From Azospirillum sp. TSH100 (GTDB lineage: Bacteria > Pseudomonadota > Alphaproteobacteria > Azospirillales > Azospirillaceae): a DNA stretch of 64,000 nucleotides. Made by a program: the position numbers and the translations under genes. Below the pieces are notes generated by a model. The model was not told the origin of the DNA, made no database searches, and was given only the letters and a program-made list of their open reading frames with translations. Positions 17,129-28,612 of the stretch are shown here, piece by piece; within the stretch, counting starts at the first letter, position 1, and each line of letters begins with the position of its first letter. The stretch is from the NCBI RefSeq assembly GCF_004923295.1, contig NZ_CP039637.1, positions 620,001-684,000 on the forward strand. Direction: 5' to 3'.

Positions 17129-18592
17129 TTGGACAGCAGGACACATCCCCATTTCCTTGAACACGCTCTCTGGTCCGCCAGCCTGTTCGACGGCTCCTGG
17201 CGCCCAGCCGCCAACAGCCATACAGTCATCGAACCCGCGACCGGCGAACCGCTCACCCAGGTCGGCGATGCCGCGCCCGAAGACGTGGAGACCGCCGCCG
17301 CCGCCGCGATCGTTGCCCAGCGGGCCTGGGGCGCCGTATCCCCGCGGGAGCGCGCCGACATCTTCCGCCGCGCCGCGGCCCTGCTGGAGACGAACTTCCC
17401 GGAACTGGCCCGCTTCGTCGCCCGCGAGACCGGCGGCATCCCGGCCAAGGGGGAGCATGAGCTGCGCGAGGCGATCACCCTGTTCCATCTCGCGGCGGGG
17501 ATTCCGTTGCAGGCGGCGGGCGAGGTCCTGCCCAGCATGCCCGGACGCTTCAGCCTCGCGCGCCGCACCCCCCATGGGGTCGTCGCCGTCATCTCCCCCT
17601 TCAATTTTCCGCTGATCCTGTCGCTGCGCGCGGTGGCACCGGCCCTGGCCACCGGCAACGCGGTGCTGCTGAAGCCCGATCCGCAAACGCCGGTCAGCGG
17701 CGGCCTGATCATCGCCCGCGCGCTGGAACTGGCAGGGCTTCCGGCCGGCCTGCTGCATGTCCTGCCCGGCGGGCCCGATGTCGGTGAAGCTCTGGTGACC
17801 CATCCGGCGGTGGGAATGGTCTGCTTCACCGGTTCGACCGCGGTCGGCCGACGCATCGGCGAGTTGGCGGGCGGACGGTTGAAGAAAGTGTCGCTCGAGC
17901 TTGGCGGCAAGAACTCGCTGATCGTCCTCGACGACGCCGATCTCGACCTCGCCGCCCGCAACATTGCCTGGGGCGCCTTCCTGCATCAGGGGCAGATCTG
18001 CATGGCCAGCGGCCGCATCCTTGTCCATCAGGCGGTGGCGGCGGACCTGATCGCACGGGTCGCCGAGAAGGCGCGCCATCTGCCGGTCGGCGATCCCGCC
18101 CGCGAGCCGGCGGCGCTCGGCCCGCTCATCAACGACCGTCAGGTGGCGAAGGTTCACGCCATCGTCGAGGACAGCGTCCGGGCCGGCGCGGTGCTGGAGG
18201 CCGGCGGCCGGCGTGACGGGCGCTTCTACTGGCCGACGGTGCTGTCGGGCGTGCGCCCCGGCATGCGCGCCTTCGCCGAGGAGGTCTTCGGCCCGGTCGC
18301 CAGCTTCGTCACCGTCGCCAGCGACGACGAAGCGGTGGAACTGGCCAACCGGACCGAATACGGCCTGTCGGCTGCGGTGCTGTCCCCCAACCTCGCCCGC
18401 GCCTGGGCTCTCGCCGAGCGTCTCGACGCCGGCATGGTCCATGTCAACGACCAGACCGTCAACGACGAGTGCGTCAACCCGTTCAGCGGGCGCGGATGCT
18501 CGGGCAATGGCGGGTCGCCGTCGGACTGGCGCGAATACACGCGGTGGCAGTGGCTGACCGTCAAGCCAATGGCACCGGCCTATCCGTTCTGA
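17129..18592 (+). CDS. Aryl aldehyde dehydrogenase (benzaldehyde dehydrogenase-like)
   Basis: A 487-residue NAD(P)-dependent aldehyde dehydrogenase. It shows [18 protein letters not shown], the glycine motif [13 protein letters not shown], the general base Glu in LELGGKN, the nucleophile Cys in [11 protein letters not shown] and EVFGPVA. The C-terminal [18 protein letters not shown] is typical of XylC-type benzaldehyde dehydrogenases. The start codon is TTG, 5 bases after a perfect GGAGG. The gene is the first behind a sigma-54 promoter and is followed by an aryl alcohol dehydrogenase, so the pair should turn an aromatic (or terpenoid) alcohol to its acid. Confidence 0.9.
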   Translation: MDSRTHPHFLEHALWSASLFDGSWRPAANSHTVIEPATGEPLTQVGDAAPEDVETAAAAAIVAQRAWGAVSPRERADIFRRAAALLETNFPELARFVARETGGIPAKGEHELREAITLFHLAAGIPLQAAGEVLPSMPGRFSLARRTPHGVVAVISPFNFPLILSLRAVAPALATGNAVLLKPDPQTPVSGGLIIARALELAGLPAGLLHVLPGGPDVGEALVTHPAVGMVCFTGSTAVGRRIGELAGGRLKKVSLELGGKNSLIVLDDADLDLAARNIAWGAFLHQGQICMASGRILVHQAVAADLIARVAEKARHLPVGDPAREPAALGPLINDRQVAKVHAIVEDSVRAGAVLEAGGRRDGRFYWPTVLSGVRPGMRAFAEEVFGPVASFVTVASDDEAVELANRTEYGLSAAVLSPNLARAWALAERLDAGMVHVNDQTVNDECVNPFSGRGCSGNGGSPSDWREYTRWQWLTVKPMAPAYPF

Positions 18593-18657
18593 CCCGTCCG
18601 GTCCTTTGGCCGGCTCCTTTGACCGGCCGGTTCCGAACCTTTTCTGGAAAATCCGAG

Positions 18658-19755
18658 ATGAAGATCAAAGCGGCGGTCGCGCGCGCTAACGGCGCCCCCT
18701 TGTCGATCGAAACCCTCGATCTGGAGGATCCACGCGACGACGAAATCCTGGTGCGCGTGGTCGCCACCGGGATCTGCCACACCGACCTCGTGGTGCGGGA
18801 CGGCCATCTGCCGACGCCGCAGCCGGTGGTGCTGGGCCATGAGGGCGCCGGCATCGTCGAGCGGGTCGGCGCGCAGGTGACCAAGGTGCGCCCCGGCGAC
18901 CCGGTGGTGATGACCTACAATTCCTGCGGCACCTGCCCCAGTTGCCGGGAGCATCACGCCAGCACCTGCCACGAGTTCTTTCCCCGCAACTTCTTCGGCA
19001 CCAGGCCCGACGGGACGAGCGCGCTGTCCAGCGAGGGGAAGCGCGTCCATGGCAATTTCTTCGGCCAGTCCTCCTTCGCCAGCCATGCCCTGTGCCATGC
19101 CCGCAACGTCGTCAAGGTGCCGGACGACGTGCCGCTGGAACTTCTGGGGCCGCTGGCCTGCGGCGTCCAGACCGGCGCCGGCGCCATCCTCAACGCGCTG
19201 AAGGTCGAAACCGGACGGGCGGTCGCCATCTTCGGCACCGGGTCGGTCGGGCTGTCGGCGGTGATGGCGGCGCGGCTCGCCGGAGCGGCGACCATCATCG
19301 CCGTGGACATCCGGGAGTCGCGGCTGGAGGCCGCGCTCTCCTTCGGCGCCACCCACACCGTCAACCCGGCTTCCACCGATGCCGCTGCGGAGATTCTGAA
19401 GCTGACCGGCGGTGTCCATTACGCGCTGGACACCACCGGCAACGCCAGCGTGATCCGCAAGGCGGTGGAATCGCTGGCGCCGCGCGGCCTGTGCGGCCTG
19501 CTCGGCGCCTCGCCGCTGGGCAGCGAGGTCACACTGGACGAGGTCCATTTCATGAGCGGAGGACGGCGGCTGATCGGCATCGTCGAGGGCGACACCAACC
19601 CCGACGTCTTCATCCCGATGCTGATCGGGCTGTACCGGCAGGGACGCTTCCCCTTCGACCGCATGGTCCGCTTCTACCCGTTCGACGCGATCAACCAGGC
19701 CATCGACGACATGGAGCAGGGGCGGGCCATCAAGCCGGTGGTCCGGCTGCAGTGA
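18658..19755 (+). CDS. Zinc-dependent aryl alcohol dehydrogenase (XylB-like)
   Basis: A 365-residue medium-chain dehydrogenase. Catalytic zinc ligands are in [17 protein letters not shown] and the later ACGVQTGAG; structural zinc cysteines appear in [18 protein letters not shown]. The Rossmann motif is [18 protein letters not shown], with Asp in IAVDIRESR indicating [14 protein letters not shown]-like sequence ([14 protein letters not shown]) is typical of benzyl-alcohol dehydrogenases. The 65-base gap upstream holds a GGCCGG/CCGGCC hairpin and no promoter I recognise, so it is likely cotranscribed with the aldehyde dehydrogenase. Confidence 0.92.
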   Translation: MKIKAAVARANGAPLSIETLDLEDPRDDEILVRVVATGICHTDLVVRDGHLPTPQPVVLGHEGAGIVERVGAQVTKVRPGDPVVMTYNSCGTCPSCREHHASTCHEFFPRNFFGTRPDGTSALSSEGKRVHGNFFGQSSFASHALCHARNVVKVPDDVPLELLGPLACGVQTGAGAILNALKVETGRAVAIFGTGSVGLSAVMAARLAGAATIIAVDIRESRLEAALSFGATHTVNPASTDAAAEILKLTGGVHYALDTTGNASVIRKAVESLAPRGLCGLLGASPLGSEVTLDEVHFMSGGRRLIGIVEGDTNPDVFIPMLIGLYRQGRFPFDRMVRFYPFDAINQAIDDMEQGRAIKPVVRLQ

Positions 19756-19802
19756 CGCGTTCGCAACCGATCAGGTGACACCATCAGGGGAGAGCAGAGA
19801 GA

Positions 19803-21470
19803 ATGACGCTTTCAACAAAAACAATATCGCTGGGGAGTGTTGCGCTGTCCCTTCTCGTCTCCGCTCCGGTCCGGGCGGCGAGCTGGGAGGTGGGAGACGA
19901 CGGCTTCAAGATCACCTTCGACAACACCTTGAAGTATTCCAACGCCTTCCGATTGCAGGATCCGAAAGGCGGCCAGCTCACCGACGTAAACCTCGACGAC
20001 GGCAACCGCAATTTCAAGCGGGGCCTGATCTCCAACCGCACCGACCTTCTGTCGGAATTCACCGCCGGGACCAAGGATTATGGCGTCCGGCTCAGCGGTG
20101 CCGCCTGGTACGACACCGTCTACAACCACGGAACCGACAACGACACCGGTTTCGGCAATTCGGTCAGCGTGCCGGCGGACAGCTTCACCCGCGCCACCCG
20201 CCGCATCCACGGCCGCAACACCGAACTGCAGGACGCCTTCGTCTACAACAATTTCACGGTCGACGACAAACGCGCGTCGCTGCGGCTCGGCCGCCATTCG
20301 CTGGTGTTCGGCGAAAGCCTGTTCTTTGGCCAGAACGGCGTCGCGGCGGCTCAACAGCCCATTGACCTCGCCAAGCTGCTGAGCGTCCCCGGCACTCAGT
20401 TCAAGGAATTGCTGATGCCGGTCTGGCAGGCGTCGGGCAGTCTCCAGCTGTCGGAGAACCTGTCGGTCGGCGGCTATTACCAGTTCCAGTGGCGCCCGAC
20501 CCGCCTGCCCGCCGCCGGCAGTTATTTCAGCACCTTCGATTTCGTCGGCGACGGCGCCGAACGGCTGATCGCCGGCGCGCCGCTGGTCAACGGCGGCGGC
20601 CCCGCCTCCTTCTGGCGCGGCCAGGACATGAAGGCGCGCGACAGCGGCCAGTTCGGTCTCCAGGCCCGCTACACGCCGGAGGACAGCGATGTCGAGCTGG
20701 GCTTCTACTTCGCCAAGTATCACGACAAGACGCCGCAGATTTACCTGATCCCCAACGCCAACCCGTCCGCCGCGGACGTGGCGGCGGGACGGATCGGCCG
20801 GCTGCGTCTGGTCTATCCGGAAGACATCAAGACGGTGGGCGTCAGCGCCAGCACCGTGATCGGCCGGACCAACGTCGCGGGCGAAGTCTCCTACCGCTGG
20901 AACGCGCCGCTGGAAAGCGACCCGCAGACCGTCACCGACGCCGCCAACAACAGTGGCAACCCGGCCTATGCCGTCGGCCGCACGCTGCATGTCCAGACCT
21001 CGGCCATCCATGCCTTCACGCCGACGCCGCTGTGGGACGGCGCGTCGCTGGTCGGCGAGATCGCCTGGAACGACCGTCTCGCCATCGACAAGAACCCGTC
21101 CGCCCTCGACCCGCGCACCACGCGCAGCGCGCTGGCCCTGCGCAGCATCTTCACCCTGACCTATTTCCAGATCGCCAACGGGCTGGACGTCAACATTCCG
21201 CTGGGCATCGGCTGGACGCCCTACGGCCGCTCCTCGGCGGTGCCCGGCTTCGCCGGCCGGGTGTCGCGTGGCGGCGACATCACCATCGGCGCCGATTTCA
21301 CCTACCAGACCGCCTGGCAGTTCGGCACCAGCCTGACCCATTATTTCGGCGGCGGCGGGGTCGGTCTGACCCCGGTGGTTCCCGGACGCACCCCGTTGCA
21401 GGAGCTGTCCTTCACCCAGACATCCAAGGACCGCGACTTCATCGGCTTCTACGCCAAGCGGTCCTTCTGA
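19803..21470 (+). CDS. DUF1302 family outer-membrane protein
   Basis: A 555-residue protein with a signal peptide (SLGSVALSLLVSAPVRAASW) and repeated amphipathic strands ending in GFYAKRSF, a C-terminal Phe as in outer-membrane barrels. The opening GFKITFDNTLKYSNAFR and LRLGRHSLVFGESLFFGQNGVAAAQQPID are recognisable DUF1302 signatures. No biochemical function is established that I can rely on. It is encoded with DUF1329, YCF48-like and RND proteins and behind alcohol/aldehyde dehydrogenases, suggesting a role in moving a hydrophobic substrate or product across the outer membrane. Confidence 0.85.
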   Translation: MTLSTKTISLGSVALSLLVSAPVRAASWEVGDDGFKITFDNTLKYSNAFRLQDPKGGQLTDVNLDDGNRNFKRGLISNRTDLLSEFTAGTKDYGVRLSGAAWYDTVYNHGTDNDTGFGNSVSVPADSFTRATRRIHGRNTELQDAFVYNNFTVDDKRASLRLGRHSLVFGESLFFGQNGVAAAQQPIDLAKLLSVPGTQFKELLMPVWQASGSLQLSENLSVGGYYQFQWRPTRLPAAGSYFSTFDFVGDGAERLIAGAPLVNGGGPASFWRGQDMKARDSGQFGLQARYTPEDSDVELGFYFAKYHDKTPQIYLIPNANPSAADVAAGRIGRLRLVYPEDIKTVGVSASTVIGRTNVAGEVSYRWNAPLESDPQTVTDAANNSGNPAYAVGRTLHVQTSAIHAFTPTPLWDGASLVGEIAWNDRLAIDKNPSALDPRTTRSALALRSIFTLTYFQIANGLDVNIPLGIGWTPYGRSSAVPGFAGRVSRGGDITIGADFTYQTAWQFGTSLTHYFGGGGVGLTPVVPGRTPLQELSFTQTSKDRDFIGFYAKRSF

Positions 21471-21515
21471 AAACCGCGCTTCGACACCGAATCCGCGCAC
21501 GAGGAGTCTTCGATC

Positions 21516-22874
21516 ATGAAACGCATGACCACCGTTCTGGTGGCCGGCGCGCTGCTGGCCGCCGGCATGGGAACCGCCGTCGCCGCGTCGTCGGCCCAGG
21601 ACGCCGCCAAGCTCGGCGCCAGCCTGACCCCGATGGGTGCCGAAATGGCCGGGAACAAGGACGGCACCATTCCGGCCTGGACCGGCGGCATGACCAAGCC
21701 GTTGCCCGGCTATACCCCCGGCAGCGAACGGACCGACCCCTTCGCTTCGGAAAAACCGCTGTTCTCCATCACCGGACAGAGCGTCGGCAAGCATGCCGAC
21801 AAGCTGGCCGACGGCGTGCAAGCCCTGCTGGCGAAATATCCGGATATGCGGCTCGACGTCTATCCCAGCCATCGCACGGCGGCGGCGCCGCAATGGGTCT
21901 ATGACAACACCCGGAAGAACGCGACGCGCGCCAGGCTGGCCGACAACGGCTATGCCGTCGAGGGGGCCTATGGCGGGATTCCCTTTCCCATTCCAGCCGA
22001 CGGCTACGAGGCGATCTGGAACCACCGGCTGGGCTGGAACGGCGAGAGCGTCGAATTCTCGCTCGGCACCTGGATCGTTACGCCGGACGGGGCGCGGGTC
22101 CAGCCCTCCGCCGGGCAGGAGTACATCCAGTATCCCTACTACTACAAGGATGGCAGCCTGGAGAAATACGAGGGCATCAACCAGCTCGGCCGTTTCATCA
22201 ACGAACGCCCGGCGTCCCGCCGCGGCGAGGCCATCCTGGTCCATGAGCCGTCGTCCGCCGGGAAGGCGCGCGCCATCTGGCAGTATCTCGTCGGCCAGCG
22301 CCGCGTCCGCCGCGCTCCCTCCGTCGCCTACGACACCCCCGATTTCGTGACCTCCGGCGTCGGATTCTTCGACGAGGCCTTCATGATGTTCGGTCCGGTG
22401 GACGGCTATGCCTTCACCCTGGCCGGCAAGAAGGAGATGTACATCCCCTACAACAACAACCGCGCCGCCTCCGCCCCGATCGAGACGCTGATGGGATCGA
22501 AATTCCTCAACCCCGATCTGGTCCGCTGGGAGCTGCACCGGGTCTGGGTGGTGGACGCCGTGCTGAAGGACGGCCGCCGCCATGTGGTGCCGAAGCGCCG
22601 CTACTATCTGGACGAGGACAGCTGGCAGATCGTCATGTTCGACGGCTGGGACGCCCAGGGCAAGCTGTGGCGCAACAACTACTCGCTGACCCTGCTGGCG
22701 CCGGACATTCCGGCGGTGGTGACCAACGTCTTCTGGGGCGGCTACGACCTGCGCACCGGCTCCTACTATCTGAACGCGGCCTCCAACGGGCTGAGCAAGC
22801 AGTACACCGCGGTGCCCCGGCGCCCGGAAACCGACTGGAGCCCCGACGCGCTGGCCAACAGCAGCGTCCAATGA
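21516..22874 (+). CDS. DUF1329 family periplasmic/outer-membrane protein
   Basis: A 452-residue protein with a signal peptide (MTTVLVAGALLAAGMGTAVAAS). The conserved start LTPMGAEMAGNKDGTIPAWTGG and WVVDAVLKDGRRHVVPKRRYYLDEDSWQ near the end mark DUF1329, a family with LolB-like shape. There is no lipobox cysteine, so it is predicted as soluble periplasmic. It always seems to travel with DUF1302 in such clusters, which suggests a carrier or chaperone for a lipophilic compound; function unproven. Confidence 0.85.
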   Translation: MKRMTTVLVAGALLAAGMGTAVAASSAQDAAKLGASLTPMGAEMAGNKDGTIPAWTGGMTKPLPGYTPGSERTDPFASEKPLFSITGQSVGKHADKLADGVQALLAKYPDMRLDVYPSHRTAAAPQWVYDNTRKNATRARLADNGYAVEGAYGGIPFPIPADGYEAIWNHRLGWNGESVEFSLGTWIVTPDGARVQPSAGQEYIQYPYYYKDGSLEKYEGINQLGRFINERPASRRGEAILVHEPSSAGKARAIWQYLVGQRRVRRAPSVAYDTPDFVTSGVGFFDEAFMMFGPVDGYAFTLAGKKEMYIPYNNNRAASAPIETLMGSKFLNPDLVRWELHRVWVVDAVLKDGRRHVVPKRRYYLDEDSWQIVMFDGWDAQGKLWRNNYSLTLLAPDIPAVVTNVFWGGYDLRTGSYYLNAASNGLSKQYTAVPRRPETDWSPDALANSSVQ

Positions 22875-22962
22875 GCGGCCGGCCGGGCCAGCCGATCTGG
22901 TCCGGCCCCCTTTCCCGTTTCCCCTTTCGATCCCCAATGATCAACTCCCAACGGAGGGCTCC

Positions 22963-24069
22963 ATGAACGCCCCGCATCGATGGGTGCTTCTGGCCGCCGC
23001 CCTGGCGCTGTCCACACCCGCCATGGCGGCCACCCCGGCCCCCACGCCGGGTGTCGTCACCGGTGCTCCACCGGCACGCGCCGACTTCCCGGTGCTGTCC
23101 CGTCCCGCACCCCCCTCCGCGCATGCACCGGAGGCGGCGATGCTCGCCGTCGCCGCGGTCGGGAACCGTCTGGTCGCGGCGGGGGAGCGCGGCATCGTGC
23201 TGCTGTCCGACGATGGCGGCGCCACGTGGCGGCAAGCCAGGGTTCCGGTCAGCGTCAGCCTCACCGCCTTGCAGTTCGTGAATGGACGCACCGGCTGGGC
23301 GGTCGGCCATCTCGGCGTGGTCCTGCGCACCGACGACGGCGGCGAAAGCTGGCGCCTGCAACTTGACGGAATTGGAGCGGCGGAGAAGGCGGCGGCAAGT
23401 CCGGCCGGCGCGGCAGGTGCCGCCCGTTCCGGACAGTCCCTCCTGAAGGACGGGCCGGACAAGCCCTTTCTCGATCTCCATTTCGCGAACGACAAGGATG
23501 GCATGGTGGTCGGCGCCTATGGGCTGGCCTTCCGCACCGAAGACGGCGGTGCCAGCTGGACCTCCGTCATGGACGCGCTTCCCAATCCCGACGGCCTGCA
23601 TCTCTATGGGCTGCGGGCCGGCAAAGGGGCGGGAGCCGACGACCTCTACATCGTCGGCGAACAGGGGCTGATGCTGCGTTCCACCGACCGGGGCCGCAGC
23701 TTCGCGCCACTCGACTCGCCCTATGCGGGAAGCTGGTTCGGCCTGACGGTGTTCGATGACGGCAGCCTGCTCGCCTATGGGCTGAAGGGCAATGCCTACC
23801 GCTCCTCCGACCGCGGCGACCATTGGGAGAAGGTGGAGATGCCGAGCGAAACCGGCATCAGCGCGATCGCCCATAGCAGCGGCCGGACACTGGCGGTCGA
23901 TCAGGCGGGGGCGGTTCTGGAAAGCCGCGATGCCGGGCGCCGCTTTGCACTGGTTCAGCGCACCGGGCTGCCGTTGACCGGAGCCGCCTTCGCCGGCTCG
24001 GCTTCTGACGGATCGCGCGCCGTCCTGTCCAGCCTGCGCGGAATGGCCCCGCTGGCCCCCGCCCCTTAA
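22963..24069 (+). CDS. YCF48-like beta-propeller protein
   Basis: A 368-residue exported protein (signal peptide to about residue 21, AMAATPAP). Repeated units such as LLSDDGGATWRQA, LRTDDGGESWRLQ, FRTEDGGASWTSV, LRSTDRGRSFA and YRSSDRGDHWEKV are BNR/YCF48-type propeller blades. This family is named after a photosystem II assembly factor, but here there are no photosynthesis genes; members beside RND transporters are common in clusters for hydrophobic compound use. It precedes the RND gene by 20 bases and is likely its periplasmic partner. Confidence 0.8.
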   Translation: MNAPHRWVLLAAALALSTPAMAATPAPTPGVVTGAPPARADFPVLSRPAPPSAHAPEAAMLAVAAVGNRLVAAGERGIVLLSDDGGATWRQARVPVSVSLTALQFVNGRTGWAVGHLGVVLRTDDGGESWRLQLDGIGAAEKAAASPAGAAGAARSGQSLLKDGPDKPFLDLHFANDKDGMVVGAYGLAFRTEDGGASWTSVMDALPNPDGLHLYGLRAGKGAGADDLYIVGEQGLMLRSTDRGRSFAPLDSPYAGSWFGLTVFDDGSLLAYGLKGNAYRSSDRGDHWEKVEMPSETGISAIAHSSGRTLAVDQAGAVLESRDAGRRFALVQRTGLPLTGAAFAGSASDGSRAVLSSLRGMAPLAPAP

Positions 24070-24089
24070 AGACATAAAGGCTTACCGAC

Positions 24090-26522
24090 ATGATCAGCGA
24101 GGACGCCCTCGGCCAGCCCCCGGTCATCGCCCGGCTGGAGGATTTCGACCGGCAGTCGGGCAGCCGGCTGGAACGGTTGCTGTTCAACAACCGCGTCACC
24201 GTCGTGGCGCTCTGCCTGCTCGCCAGCCTGTTTCTCGGCTGGCAGGCGACGCATCTGCGGCTGAACGCCAGCTTCGAGAAGATGATCCCGACCGGCCACC
24301 CCTACATCGCCAATTATCTGGCGCACAGGTCGGAACTGGGCGGGCTGGGCAATTCGGTGCGGATCGCCGTCGAGGCGGCGGACGGCACCATCTTCGACAA
24401 GCGGTACATGGAGACCCTGCGCGCGATCAACGACGCGGTCTTCCTGCTGCCCGGCGTCGACCGTCCCTTCCTGAAATCGCTGTGGACCCCGGCGACGCGC
24501 TGGACCGCGGTGACGGAACAGGGCATCGACGGCGGCACGGTGATCCCCGACGGCTTCGACGGTTCCCCCGCCAGCCTGGAGGCGCTGCGCGCCAATGTCG
24601 AACGGTCGGGCGAGATCGGCCAGCTGGTGGCGGCCAACGTCCGCTCCAGCGTCATCTTCGTGCCGCTGCTGGACATCGAGCCGGAAACCGGCAAGCCCTT
24701 CGACTACCGCAAATTCTCCCAGAGCCTCGACGCGCTTAAGACCAAATACGAGCCGATGGGCGTGAAACTGCATGTGACCGGCTTCGCCCGCATCGTCGGC
24801 GATCTGATCGCCGGGCTGGAGCAGGTTCTGCTGTTCTTCGTCGCCGCCGTCGTCATCGCCTTCCTGGTGGTGCTGGCCTATACCCGCTGCGTGCGCAGCA
24901 CGCTGCTGGTGATGTGCTGCTCGCTGGTGGCGGTGATGTGGCAGCTCGGCCTGCTGTCGCTGCTGGGCTATGAACTCGACCCCTATTCGGTGCTGGTGCC
25001 CTTCCTGGTCTTCGCCATCGGCATGAGCCACGGCGCCCAGAAGATGAACGGCATCATGCAGGACATCGGCCGCGGCACCCATCGCGTGGTGGCGGCGCGT
25101 TACACCTTCCGCCGCCTGTTCGTCGCCGGCCTGACGGCGCTGCTGTGCGACGCCGTCGGATTCGCCGTGCTGATCATCATCGACATCAAGGTGATCCAGG
25201 ATCTGGCGATGATCGCCAGCATCGGCGTCGGCGTGCTGATCTTCACCAACCTGATCCTGCTGCCGATCCTGCTCTCCTATGTCGGCGTCAGCGCCACTGC
25301 GGCCAGCCGCAGCCTGCGCGAGGAGGCCGACATGCAGGAGGACGGCCAGGAGAGCGGGACCAAGCACTGGGCGTGGCGCTTCCTCGATCTGTTCACCCAG
25401 CGCCGCTATGCAGCCATGGCGATCGTGGTGGCGGCCCTGCTGGCGGCCGGCGGCTACCGCGTCAGCCTCGACCTCAAGGTCGGCGACCTCGATCCCGGCG
25501 CCCCCGAATTGCAGCCGGACTCCGCCTACAACCGGGACAGCGCCTTCATGGTCGCCAACTACGCCGCCAGCTCCGACATCCTGGTGGTGATGGTGAAGAC
25601 GCCGAACGACCAGTGCACCGCCTACCGCACCCTGTCGCGGGTGGACGAGCTGGCATGGCGACTGCGCCAGCTTCCCGGCGTGGAGGCCACCAACTCGATG
25701 GCGACGCTCGCCAAGCTGGCGGGGGTCGGCTTCAACGAAGGCAATTTCAAATGGTTCGAGCTGATCCCCAATGAGGGTGCGCTCGGCGTCGCCCAGACCA
25801 TCGCACCACGCGAATCCTTCAACAAGATGTGTTCGCTGCTGACACTCTACGTCTATCTCCAGGACCACAAGGCCGACACGCTGGCCCGCGTCGTCGCGAC
25901 GGTGGAGGAGTATAGCGCCCGCAACGGCGACCCGAACGTCCGGTTCCTGCTGGCGGCGGGCAATGCCGGGATCGAGGCGGCCACCAACATCGTCGTCGGC
26001 AAGGCGATGCACGAGATGCTGGTTTGGGTCTATGGCGCGGTGATCCTCCTGTGCTTCGTCACCTTCCGCTCCTGGCGGGCGGTGGCGACGGCGGTGATCC
26101 CCCTGGTACTCACCTCCATCCTGTGCGAGGCGCTGATGGTGGTGCTGGGCATGGGCGTCAAGGTGGCGACCCTGCCGGTCATTGCACTCGGCGTCGGCAT
26201 CGGCGTCGATTACGCCCTCTACGTCCTCAGCATCGTCCTGTCCCATCTGCGGGCTGGGGAAAGCCTGTCGGTCGCCTATTACCGCTCGCTGCTGTTCACC
26301 GGCCGGGTGGTGATGCTGACCGGCCTGACGCTGGCGGTGGCGGTCGCCACCTGGTACTGGTCGCCAATCAAGTTCCAGGCTGACATGGGCATCCTGCTGG
26401 CCTTCATGTTCCTGTGGAACATGCTGGGGGCGCTGATCCTGCTGCCGGCGCTCGCCTGTTTCCTACTGCCGCGCCCGAAGCCGGCGGCCGATGCCGTCCG
26501 CGCGGCCAAGGTCGTGGTCTGA
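24090..26522 (+). CDS. RND superfamily transporter (MMPL-type)
   Basis: An 810-residue membrane protein with two repeats: an N-terminal span (VTVVALCLLASLFLGW), a large periplasmic loop, a block of five spans (LLFFVAAVVIAFLVVLAYTR onward), then a second half with GYRVSLDLKVGDLDPGAPEL loop and a block including IALGVGIGVDYALYVLSIVLSHL with the family Asp. MMPL-type RND proteins move lipids or hydrophobic molecules. The gene ends 6 bases from the convergent sigma-54 activator. With DUF1302, DUF1329 and YCF48 proteins it likely forms an envelope-spanning system; direction of transport unknown. Confidence 0.87.
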   Translation: MISEDALGQPPVIARLEDFDRQSGSRLERLLFNNRVTVVALCLLASLFLGWQATHLRLNASFEKMIPTGHPYIANYLAHRSELGGLGNSVRIAVEAADGTIFDKRYMETLRAINDAVFLLPGVDRPFLKSLWTPATRWTAVTEQGIDGGTVIPDGFDGSPASLEALRANVERSGEIGQLVAANVRSSVIFVPLLDIEPETGKPFDYRKFSQSLDALKTKYEPMGVKLHVTGFARIVGDLIAGLEQVLLFFVAAVVIAFLVVLAYTRCVRSTLLVMCCSLVAVMWQLGLLSLLGYELDPYSVLVPFLVFAIGMSHGAQKMNGIMQDIGRGTHRVVAARYTFRRLFVAGLTALLCDAVGFAVLIIIDIKVIQDLAMIASIGVGVLIFTNLILLPILLSYVGVSATAASRSLREEADMQEDGQESGTKHWAWRFLDLFTQRRYAAMAIVVAALLAAGGYRVSLDLKVGDLDPGAPELQPDSAYNRDSAFMVANYAASSDILVVMVKTPNDQCTAYRTLSRVDELAWRLRQLPGVEATNSMATLAKLAGVGFNEGNFKWFELIPNEGALGVAQTIAPRESFNKMCSLLTLYVYLQDHKADTLARVVATVEEYSARNGDPNVRFLLAAGNAGIEAATNIVVGKAMHEMLVWVYGAVILLCFVTFRSWRAVATAVIPLVLTSILCEALMVVLGMGVKVATLPVIALGVGIGVDYALYVLSIVLSHLRAGESLSVAYYRSLLFTGRVVMLTGLTLAVAVATWYWSPIKFQADMGILLAFMFLWNMLGALILLPALACFLLPRPKPAADAVRAAKVVV

Positions 26523-26528
26523 CGACGG

Positions 26529-28373
<1,845 letters not shown>

Positions 28374-28415
28374 CGATCCTCCCTACGAATTGTTCTGTTG
28401 TATAACTTTTATCAA

Positions 28416-28452
28416 ATCATGAAAGAAAACGTCAATTTGCGCAATTCATGAA
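28416..28452. promoter_or_regulatory. Paired TCATGA motifs, candidate activator sites
   Basis: TCATGA occurs at 28417-28422 and 28446-28451 (the second inside the palindrome TTCATGAA), 29 bases apart and 90-120 bases upstream of the -24/-12 promoter at 28537. The spacing and the TCAkGA core resemble the paired repeats at 16875-16918. This AT-rich divergent region also carries TGATC twice at 28485-28498, reminiscent of known XylR sites. Inference only. Confidence 0.4.
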
Positions 28453-28536
28453 TCGGACACAGGGCCGTTGGTGAAATTTTCAACTGATCATATTGATCTG
28501 AATGAATTTTTCTCGCCTGGTCACCGCGCGTTCGTG

Positions 28537-28552
28537 TGGCATGCCGATTGCT
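28537..28552 (+). promoter_or_regulatory. Sigma-54 (-24/-12) promoter
   Basis: TGGCATGCCGATTGCT matches TGGCACG-N4-TTGCW with one mismatch; GG (28538-28539) and GC (28550-28551) are exactly 10 bases apart. It would start transcription near 28563, 50 bases before the serine hydrolase, and places that gene in the regulon of the divergent XylR-type activator. Confidence 0.75.
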
Positions 28553-28612
28553 GGTGGCACTGCATGTCCGCTCTCCGGAAATTTTCCGCTTCAACACTCA
28601 AGGATCCCGGCA

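Noticed and set aside
22963-24069. Photosystem II assembly function for the YCF48-like protein
   Set aside because: Only the propeller repeat is shared; there are no photosynthesis genes and the neighbours are RND and DUF1302/DUF1329 proteins.
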